A stretch of 64,000 bases of DNA from Ganoderma boninense (lineage: Eukaryota; Basidiomycota; Agaricomycetes; Polyporales; Polyporaceae), in the NCBI GenBank assembly GCA_002900995.3, contig CM035305.1:1240001-1304000 (forward strand). Reading direction: 5' to 3'. A program made the position numbers and the translations under genes. Positions within the stretch are counted from its first letter, which is position 1. Each line of letters opens with the position of its first letter. Below the pieces are notes generated by a model. The model saw only the letters and a program-made list of their open reading frames with translations, had not been told where the DNA came from and did no database searches. This document shows positions 55,499-64,000 of the stretch, piece after piece.

Positions 55499-57429
55499 AT
55501 GAACCCCACCCTCTCCCATTCACATTGGGATCACCTCCCACCAGCCTCCTCCAAGCTCCCCCTCAAGACCGACCAGCCAAAGAAGCCCCGTCACCGCCAT
55601 CTCCCCCACCAGCTTGTCGCACTCAATGAGCTCTACGACAAGACCGAACACCCGTCACTCGAGGAGAGGACAACATTAGCAGAGCGTCTAGGCATGTACG
55701 TAACCTGTCCACTTTGCCTCGCCTTCGTCCCCTTTGGCCACTCCGCTCACGATATCGCTCGCCTGACACAGGGAGACAAAGACGGTCAACTCGTGGTTTC
55801 AGAACAAACGCGCCTCGTCAAAGAAGCGACACAAAGCCCCCCTTACGCAATGCGAGCTGCCGCCTATATCTGCTCTGATTGCCTCGGTCTCCGCTCCCCC
55901 CGCATCACACACCTCGCATCACGTCGAGTACGACGAACTATCCGAGGACGAGTACCTTCCCCCTCAGTCTGTGTCTGCCGCGCACCCGCTGCAGCAGCAA
56001 CAGCAGCACGCCCTCTTTTACGCCGGCTCACCCCAGCCCCAGCACCTGTTCGAAGCAGAGAGCTCGATGCCACGCAAGTCCCGGTCGCGTCCGAGCCAGG
56101 AGCAGACAGAAGAGCTGAAAAAATTCTACGAGGTGAAGCCGCACCCAAGCAAGGAAGAGCGGGAAGCCCTCGGGGCCAAGATCGGAATGTAAGTGCTTTC
56201 TCATCCGGTTGTCATACGATGCTGCATATGGAAACACCGAAAACTGATTTCGCCGGCTCTGCTTTCCTTTTTGGCGCCGTCTTCTCGCACCGCTTCTGCG
56301 GCTCTACAAATCACGATTGTCTCATGTCGCCTTCTCTCCATTCCTCTCCTCCTCCCCCGCCAGGCGCTATCAGAGCGTGACCAACTGGTTCCAGAACCAG
56401 CGAAGCATCGCCAAAAAGCGCGAGGAGAAGTCGGCCGTCCTCTCCCACTCGCAGCCCTCCTCTGCTCGTCCCTACACCCCGCCCTTCGCACTCCCACCCT
56501 CCTCCAACGCCGCGCACCCGTCTCTAGGCGTTCCTCCGCCGACCTCGCACCCCTCCCTCTCGGCCCTCCTCCATCACCCACCCCGCGCCCGTCGCTCTCC
56601 CAGCGCTGTCCCGAGCGCCCCTAGTCGCCCGGCTTCTCCGCGCGCATCACCCTACCCCATTCATCAACTCTCAATAGATGCCACCCACCGTCGCCCGAGG
56701 CGAACACGCCCAGAGCCTTACCAGCTCGAGGCGCTCAAGAAGCTCTTCAACCGAACCAAGACTCCCTCGATCGAAGACCGCCAACGCCTCGCTGCGGAGA
56801 TCGGCATGGACGTGGGCAAGGTGACAAACTGGTTCCGGAACCTCCGCCAGTCCGACCGCAAGCGCGCGCGTCAAACCGGGAGTGCAAGCGCCAGCGCGAG
56901 TGCTGACGAGATGGACGAGGACATGGATGCGGACACGACGATGGACGTCGACGAGGACGCACGCTCGCATATGACCATATCGCGCACCGCGACGCCTAGT
57001 GCGGCGTCAACCTCGGGTGTCGAATCCGTCAAGCTCGAGGCGCTCGACGAGAAGCCCCTTCATATGCATGCTTCCAGTTCTCGCTCCCATCTTCATCATG
57101 CGCATCATGCACCACCGCGCTCGATCTACGCCCGTGCGCCTCTGGCACACTCCCAGTCCGAGCTTGGTAGCGACGAGGAGCTCCCGGAAGCTGTTACCCC
57201 CTCGCCAGAGTCTTCGCCCCCGCCGCCCACCGTTGCGTCGACGTCGAGCCTCGCGCTTCCCCTTGTGCACCCCCATGCTCGGGAGACAAAGGCCTCGATC
57301 AAGCGATATGCTCTTGAATATGCGCAGTATGAGAGCGAGAAGGCCGCGCCGGAGCTGGAGGACAGTGGTGTGAAGATGGAGGATGCGTTGCTGCTGCTGA
57401 GCTTCCACCACGGCACGGTCGTGCACTAG
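55499..57429 (+). CDS. Transcription factor with three homeodomains
   Basis: The protein starts MNPTLSHSHWDHLPPASSKL. Homeodomain 1 begins PRHRHLPHQLVALNELYDKT and ends in the recognition helix TVNSWFQNKRASSKKR, joined across the first intron. Homeodomain 2 begins SRSRPSQEQTEELKKFYEVK and ends SVTNWFQNQRSIAKKR across the second intron. Homeodomain 3, in one exon, begins RRTRPEPYQLEALKKLFNRT and ends KVTNWFRNLRQSDRKR. Each recognition helix keeps the W-F-x-N core. Linkers are serine/proline/glutamine-rich. After the third homeodomain come an acidic block (DEMDEDMDADTTMDVDED) and a long disordered tail ending HHGTVVH. Introns 1 and 2 interrupt the same Met codon between helices 2 and 3 of homeodomains 1 and 2. 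The product is nuclear and about 560 residues. It is not the TALE type, and there is no sign of a mating-type locus around it. Confidence 0.9.
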
Positions 57430-58441
57430 CGGCACGAAACCTAAGTACGTTAACGCGGATCTTGTACGTGTATCTGTATTCCCTGCGCCTCCCGCGGATG
57501 CTTCTTCACTTCGCCGCCGCGGGGCTGCTGTAATTGTTACTGCTCCTGTTGCTGACTCGGCTCCGTTGCCAGGTCGACATGTACACGTCCATGTATTCAT
57601 TGCACCCCCTCCCCCCGTGACTACTCGTGTTCGAGGCGGACGCACATACACATACACGTTGTTATCATTCCCAGCCCGACATGTACTGAGTACTGACTCG
57701 CGCTTCACCCGTTGACCCGCGACCGCGCTTCGTTGCCTCCTTGGCGGCTGCCCTGTTTTTCTTTGATCCCGTGCACATACGTATGCTACAGTACATACGC
57801 GTTGTATACTCAACTCCGCTCGCGTTACGTTGGCACCTGAAACACCCGGTGCCCGTTCTCATCTGCCACCTACACTCACAAGCACAAGACATGCATACTT
57901 ATGTACATACAGCCCTACTCTACGCTTACCCTTGTTTCTATAATAATCCCGCGTCCATCCATCACCACGGTTGCCCTTCGCTCTCCCCCCGTCGCGATCG
58001 CAATCCTATAAGCTATTAGTAGTACTTATGTCTCGAGACCAACCCCACCAACTCCCCACCAGTGTGTGCCGTGTGCACTACTGTATTCGCTTATCAATAT
58101 ATCTTGTTCGCATGCGTTCTTCGAGAAGACCAGGTGGCGTTCGGCATTTGGATAATCACACCCGGCCGACTGTCGTGGGTTGCTTTGGGCAAAGCGTGTC
58201 GACAGAGCGGGAATAGATGGAGTTCATGGGTCTCGACTCTTGCCAAGCGGACGGAAACACATACGATTGATATGCGTCTCGAAACTCGGGATCATTCCCA
58301 TTCACCGTGCTTGCTTCTCCCACGTCACTACACCTTGAGATGCATGAGACGCATGAGACCCGGGATGGCGCGTACGTATAGGCAACGTTAAGTGGGCGGG
58401 ACATGGGCGGGACAAGGGCGGGGCGGGGGTTGAAAAAGGTT
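57430..58441. other. Intergenic, homeodomain gene 3' region
   Basis: About 1 kb between the homeodomain stop codon and tRNA-Trp copy 3. It contains many TACGTA/ACATAC-type short repeats (57.64-57.94 kb) typical of fungal 3' regions, but no gene. Confidence 0.4.
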
Positions 58442-58520
58442 GAACCCTGCCCGGATTGAACGGACGACCTTGAGGATTTCCCATCTGGAATCTCACGCGC
58501 TACCACTGTGCCAAGGGTTC
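58442..58520 (-). tRNA. tRNA-Trp (CCA) with short intron, copy 3
   Basis: Reverse strand; the mature part is the same as in copies at 7917 and 19030. The intron reads ATGGGAAA, differing by one base from copy 2. The 3' end continues A-ACCTTTTT, a Pol III terminator. The A-C pair at the bottom of the anticodon stem is present here as well. Confidence 0.88.
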
Positions 58521-60928
58521 ATGTTAACCCTCCTCCTGCAATAGTATATATCATTGCGCGCTTGACTGACGGCGCTCATTTGTGCAACATTTGTGCCTCG
58601 ATGCTGATCTGAATCAGGCGAGACGAATGCAACTCCTGGACGAATTGAGTTACGGTGTGGCCAGGAGGCCGCGCTCTTACCTCGGCCAGCAACATGGATA
58701 CTACTCTCTCGTTGACCTAGCATCACATTTCTGCTTGCGCTTAGCGAACTAGCACCTTGCTAGCACCTGAACGATCCAACTTTTCGCATCGCAAATCACC
58801 GCGGTGTTTTCGTCCAGTCCTTCCCGCTAAATCGAAGAACATTGCAGATCAGATCGCGGACTTGATAGGGCGCTCGTAGTCGTTACTGGTCGGCTAGGGC
58901 AAAAATTTTGGCCAAGAAGCGGGCGCTGATGCCCAGGGATGGGCAAGAGGATGGTCCAGGCAAGTACGTCATGGTGTGGAAACGCATGAATGCATATTGA
59001 ACTTTCTCTGCCTGCCGTGGTGGCTTGAGGCCCTTGTCTAGGCACAGAGACAAGGTGTACCTGGCGGCACGAAGCAGGGAGGGCGCTCGCAGCCGCCCTG
59101 GCGGACTTGAAGAATAAAACAGCGAAGGGGAGGTCGTTTTTCTGGAACTGCACTTGGGTATCTTGGGTTCCACCAAGAAGGCCGCCGGAGAGTTCTTCAA
59201 GTCTATTACTTTCCGAGTTCCGGGGTTGATTGAGGGGGATGGAACTTTCGGGTCGTGGCGATTCTAGCCAGGATCGCGGGATTTACGTCCTGTCCAACGA
59301 TGGGTCAGCGCTTCCCTGCCCAGCTCATGGTCACGTTTCGGACTTACCTACCGTTGATCTTTGTGGCAGAAGCGTTGTGAGTCCGCACATTGAACGAGTG
59401 ATGGCAGGGAGCTTCGACCCCGGTTCGGCACAAATGTCGTAGGTATGTCATCCCCTTCTCGTCTTCGCTCGGAGGGTGTTGTAGTGGGAAAGCGCCGCTT
59501 TATTTCACCCAGCGGCTGGTGCCCGCGCTCCTCGCGGGGCCCGCGATGTCGCCCAACCGCCGCATGCGCCTCGTTACGCAAGGCAGTCCTCGGTAGATCT
59601 ATATGCACAGAAAAAGCTCGTGAGGACTGCTCATGGTCACCACTATTGGACTTCAGGCGACAGCTCACGGGGTTTGTTGGGAACGTCGGTAAACGTAATC
59701 GTGGGTTGGACTCGCGAAGCGGTATGACGACCCGGACGTCTTGCGCTTGGGGAGTTCGTCTCATCACGATATAGGCTGAAAGGATAAGCTGTATGACAAC
59801 TAAGACACTCATATCTATATCTAAATCTAAATCACTGAGTTGATTGGCAAATACGTGCGCAAAGCGACCAATGCGCATACATGTGAATCGGAATGCTGTT
59901 CTCGAAGGTTATTGTTTGGCCTTACGAGTGGACGGGCCTTGTATCGAGCATTTTGCATCCATGTACGTAAGGAAGGCGCACCCAGATGATTTGGTTACGT
60001 CCGGCTTGAGCGTAATCTTCACGAACCCAATGTAACGCTTGTAGGTCTTGGCGACATTTTTTCGTCCGAAATGCACGAAATCGCTGGAAGGTTGATAGGA
60101 GCCTTGATAATAGGCGTCGGATTCACCTGTCTTCTGTTTTGGATAGGCATTTACGCACGTTCGTCGTCATTACTTGAGGCGAGTGAGACGTAGAAGGACC
60201 GTGCTCACCCCTGCCCAGCGTGCAGCCGCAAACAAGGGAGGAGGGGAAGAAGATTTCCAACGCAGCCAAGCTAAAATGGGCTGTAGGACCCACGTTAGGC
60301 ATTGTGAGACGAACGTTGGGGAGGTGAATGTAGTTAAGAGACGTACGGGGAGCTGTGGGCCGGCTATAAAATAATAAGTCTGGTGTCAGATAACCAGAGC
60401 CGAGAGGATTCCGTCAACAGAACTGTAGAGGAATGTGGGATCTTTACAAATGTTTTGTCCTCTACTTGAGGTGCTTTCCCAACATACGATGTGCCATTTC
60501 TTGCCCTGACCACAAATGCGGTTTTTGTCGCTTGCGTCACTGCCAGAGCTGAGGACGCCTCGAAGGTCGCAATAAGGGCCTAGGGGCATAGGAGAATACC
60601 GCCGTTGGATATATTCTGAAGCACGGACGCTGCGGTGTGAAGCATAGTAAGCGGACGACGTTTGAGCAAGAGTGAAGAAGAACAAGCCACAAGCTGGAGA
60701 CCGTCGTTTGCAGGCGCCTGGGGGGCGGAGGAACGGGCCGCGTGGAACAACGTGCGCAGGTGAAGGGCATGATCGGGACCGGCGCCTACAATGTTGCGCA
60801 CTTGTTACTTAGAGTGGCTGGTGGCGAAAGCCATGCTATCCTCCTCCTCTGTTCCATCTCCACATCGCATCCTATCCTGACAGATCAACGCGAAGGGCGT
60901 AGCGCCCGCAAACCACTCCTTGGCCATC
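58521..60928. other. Long intergenic region, no gene recognised
   Basis: About 2.4 kb between tRNA-Trp copy 3 and NTE1. Short open frames occur on both strands (for example 58883-59200 and 59348-59878, reverse), but none has a domain, signal peptide or credible exon chain. The last part must include the NTE1 promoter. It could hold degraded gene or transposon sequence that I cannot identify by eye. Confidence 0.4.
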
Positions 60929-63900
60929 ATGGAATCATCCTTCGACGCAGGGGCGGCAGCTGCGGTGGATGAGAGGCACCCGCTTATATTGTTGATCTCT
61001 GCTGCTTTCTGGGTCATCCGTGCGTACCTCTTGCGCTGCAGTAGACCATCCAACAACAATGATATTCCCTCGTAGTATGGCTTCTGTCGTGGGTCAAAGC
61101 TTTGGTAGCGTTCGCGACCATCTCCTTGCCCAAGTTTATATACTCCGTCTTGTCCTACTCAATGACTCTGACGGTAACGTTCTCCCCATGTGCGCCACTC
61201 ATATGCTCAAATCCTCATACACCAACCTCTTCCTGTAGCTCAACTTTTGGTCTTTCGCCCTCCTCTTCTGTGCATGTGCTGTTGCGCTCAACTACTGGAT
61301 CCGGTTCCGCTACCTGAACAAGTACGCACATCTCAAAGAGCCACCTCTGGTGAAGGCCGATGCCCAAGAGCTCCACCCGGACGTGAACACTCCCGAGCAG
61401 CCTCCCTCATTCCATAACTACCTAGACGAGTTCTTGCAAGCAGTTCGCGTCTTCGGCTTCTTGGAGAAGCCGGTGCGTCGTTCGGACGCGTGCGGCAACT
61501 TGTGGTGCTGAATATGTTGCCTAGGTGTTTCACGAGCTGGCGCGACACTTGCAAACCAGAAGACTCCTCGCCGGAGACACTTTGTCTCTTGATCAGGACA
61601 AGAGTTTCTATTGTGTTATCGATGGAAACGTCCAAGTGTACGCGCAGACTGGGCAACCCATGCAGCTTGGCCGGAGTGGAACTTGGGACGAGGAAGACAT
61701 GAACGGATACCAACTTCTCAATCAAGTTGGCTCGGGCGGAACACTCTCTAGTTTATTCACCATCCTAAGTCTCTTTACTGAAAACGTCAAGATGAGCTGG
61801 CAGGACGGCGACATACACGACGAGGTGTCCGAGTATCAAGAAAGACGCTCAGCTTCTCCCAGCCCCTTGCGCACACGAACTCGACGGTCAGATTCCGACG
61901 TCTCGCAGTTCGATCTGACTTCCATACAAGGTCACCGAAATCGAGCAGCGTCGGTGTCGTCATCCGGTTCTACAGTCCACGCGATCAATCCCACAACCCC
62001 ACGACGTGGACGCTCAGTCTCTGGCGATACACGGCACAGAAGCACACCTAATGGAGTCCCTCCTTCTACCACTTACCTGTCCACCAGTTCATCTACGGAG
62101 ACTCAGAGTCACTATGGCGTAGTTGCTCGGGCGGCAGAAGATAGTACGCTAGCGGTCATCCCAGCAGAAGCGTTCCAGCGGTTGACGAAGAAGTTCCCCC
62201 GCGCTGCCGCTCACATTGTACAAGGTCGTTTTATGTGTTTGTGTGTGGATTAACCTCTCAACTGACATTATTACCCAGTCATCCTTACAAGGTTTTCGCG
62301 CGTCACATTCAATGCGGCCCACAACTATCTCGGCTTGACGACAGAAGTTCTCCGGACAGAGAAAGCAATCAATGACCTCGCCTGCCATCCATTACCGCAG
62401 TCGTTCTACCAGAGCGGCCTCAAGCAACTGCGCCATCGATTCGACAGCGTGTCCATCACCAGCGATTCTGAAGCCGCCAGTGAATATGCCACCTTCCCAT
62501 CCTCCGGCAAGTCCAGCAAGTCTTCCCCTTTCCCAGAGCTCAAGAAGACGAAATCAAGTAATGGTTCAACCGGATCCAAGGCGGACCCCACCTTCTCTCC
62601 AACTTCCACCTTGAAGGCCAATGGCTCGCGACACTTCGTACAGGCGGGCGACCTCCTCACCTCGACCGGGAGCCTGACGGAGACACCGAAGAACATGTCG
62701 CGTTCAGCAAGCAGCAGCGGCACAGTCGCCACCCCAACGCCGCACCCCCAGCCGCTCGAGCTGCCCACGCTCAAACTGCCGACAGACGAGTTCGACCTGC
62801 GGGAGGAGGTCATGTCATGCATCGCCAAGTCGATCGGACTCCTTCAGCCACCGCTCAGCGGCGGGGACTCGATCGAGGCATCGCCGGCGTTCCCGCCGAG
62901 CGACGGTGGCGCGTCGCCGCGCAGCGGAGAGCAGGTGTTCCGGTCGTCGTTTGGGTCGCTGTCGCTCCTTGACATCGGAGATGACGCGTCGAGCAGCCGG
63001 ACGGAGAGCTCGTCGTCGGTCCATACGGATGGATATATGAGCAACTTGGACAACGAGGTTGAGATTTTATTCTTCCCTGCGGGGTCGATACTGGCGAAGG
63101 CGGGCGAGAGGAATACTGGTGAGTCCCAAGCGCTCTTGGCGTGGATAGGACTATTGACATTTGTTGTGGATCATGATTATAGGTCTGTTCTACGTCATCG
63201 ATGGGTTCCTCGACATGATTTTGCCGACAGAGAACAAAGGGAGCGAGAGTGCTAAGACTGAACGAGGGAAGAACGTCCAGCCGGAGGATGAAAAGACCCA
63301 TTCTCAGTCTCGGTTTGACATCTTGTTTGACGTGAACTCACGCCATGAAGACACGACGAAGAGCAAGCGCAACAAGGACAGATCGCAGAAGCCACTGTTC
63401 ACTGTCAAGCCTGGTGGCATCGCTGGATATCTCTGTATGTGCCCTTCTATCCATCTTATCGTTATATAAGGCTAACATGGATGCAGCATCGTTGACACAG
63501 ACTGCCTCATATGTGGATATCGTAGCGAAGACGGACACTTACGTCGGCTTTTTGCCATCGCCTGCGCTAGAACGCTTGCTGGAACGCCGGCCGATTGTCC
63601 TCCTTACCCTCGCAAAGCGTCTGATTTCCCTACTCTCCCCACTTGGTGTGTGTTAGTTCGATTTCTGCCATCTCACAAACCTCACATAGCGCATATAGTC
63701 CTCCATATCGATGGATCACTCGATTGGGTCCAGGTCGATGCGGGTCAAGTGCTCTGGCGACCGGAGGATGCAAGCGATAGCTTTTACATCGTCATAAATG
63801 GTCGTCTTCGTGCAATTACGGAGAAGGAGAACGGTGCCATCACGATAACGGCGGAATATGGTCAGGGCGACACCGTCGGGGAGCTTGATGTCATCACTAG

Positions 63901-64000
63901 CTCACCACGGCGGAATACGGTCCATGCTATTCGTGACACGGAGCTTATCCGTATGCCTCAAACCCTGTTCAATGCAATTTCAGCTCGGTGAGTGTCCTCG
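60929..64000 (+). CDS. NTE1: Lysophospholipase NTE1, N-terminal part (cut by window end)
   Basis: NTE1 is an ER-anchored phospholipase B that deacylates phosphatidylcholine. I start at the ATG at 60929 ([20 protein letters not shown]). An intron from about 61020 to 61077 joins FWVI to [20 protein letters not shown], restoring the family's membrane-anchoring N-terminus. A further exon gives [20 protein letters not shown] and [16 protein letters not shown]. The first cyclic-nucleotide-binding-like domain is [20 protein letters not shown] to [13 protein letters not shown] long serine-rich linker follows. The second domain reads [20 protein letters not shown] and [13 protein letters not shown], and a third reads [20 protein letters not shown]. 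The frame ends in [15 protein letters not shown] near 63988. The patatin catalytic domain lies beyond the window, so activity cannot be assessed. Confidence 0.93.

Noticed and set aside
55499..57429. Homeodomain gene as part of the mating-type A locus
   Set aside because: There is no divergent HD1/HD2 pair and no mitochondrial intermediate peptidase gene beside it. Three homeodomains in one protein is not the mating-type layout.
61020..61130. NTE1 start at the ATG at 61080 (MASVVGQS)
   Set aside because: That frame does not reach the conserved [16 protein letters not shown] segment. The ATG at 60929 with an intron to about 61077 does.
1..64000. Transposable elements and CRISPR-like arrays
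   Set aside because: I saw no reverse transcriptase, transposase, long terminal repeats or regularly spaced direct repeats other than the promoter minisatellite. Degraded elements could be missed by eye.

Overview
This window is nuclear DNA from a filamentous basidiomycete, most likely a wood-decaying member of the Agaricomycetes, perhaps a polypore. Genes are dense and carry many short introns (mostly about 45-65 nt, GT-AG). Several genes are characteristic of such fungi: a secreted GH7 cellobiohydrolase, a division-1 chitin synthase, a Brh2-type BRCA2 homologue and a ferroportin-type carrier. Species and chromosome cannot be read from the sequence. There are no bacterial operons, CRISPR arrays or recognisable intact transposons.

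Layout. 1-5.7 kb: alkaline ceramidase, then Brh2/BRCA2, both forward. 5.9-9.7 kb (reverse): a short-chain dehydrogenase and an Oac1-type mitochondrial carrier, with a tRNA-Trp between them. A 21-nt minisatellite separates the carrier from a forward block (10.1-18.7 kb) with an Mdm1/SNX13-type sorting nexin, ferroportin, tRNA-Cys and the alpha subunit of the mitochondrial processing peptidase. 19-22.5 kb: a second tRNA-Trp and two unrecognised serine/proline-rich genes. 23.4-28.2 kb: D-amino-acid oxidase, a type I membrane protein, and a broken copy of that membrane protein. 28.3-33.5 kb: a very large coiled-coil protein. 35.8-37.3 kb: GH7 cellobiohydrolase. 38.2-44.2 kb (reverse): coatomer gamma and casein kinase 1. 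46.5-57.4 kb (forward): chitin synthase, pantothenate kinase and a protein with three homeodomains. 58.4 kb: a third tRNA-Trp. 60.9 kb to the end: the N-terminal part of NTE1, cut by the window edge before its catalytic domain.

The genes do not form one pathway. Most are housekeeping functions (lipid metabolism and membrane contact sites, vesicle coats, mitochondrial import and transport, DNA repair, cell-wall synthesis, CoA synthesis). GH7, D-amino-acid oxidase and the membrane-protein pair are the accessory-looking genes.

The most interesting signals are the three homeodomains in one protein, two of which share an intron in the identical codon; a putative 4-nt microexon in the ceramidase; multiple BRC-like motifs in Brh2; three tRNA-Trp loci whose mature sequence is nearly constant while the intron varies; and an easily missed last exon of casein kinase 1. 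Several genes also show single-base frame breaks, mostly one base missing from a short C or G run. That pattern suggests sequence error rather than pseudogenes, but it needs checking. I found no clearly new multi-gene system.
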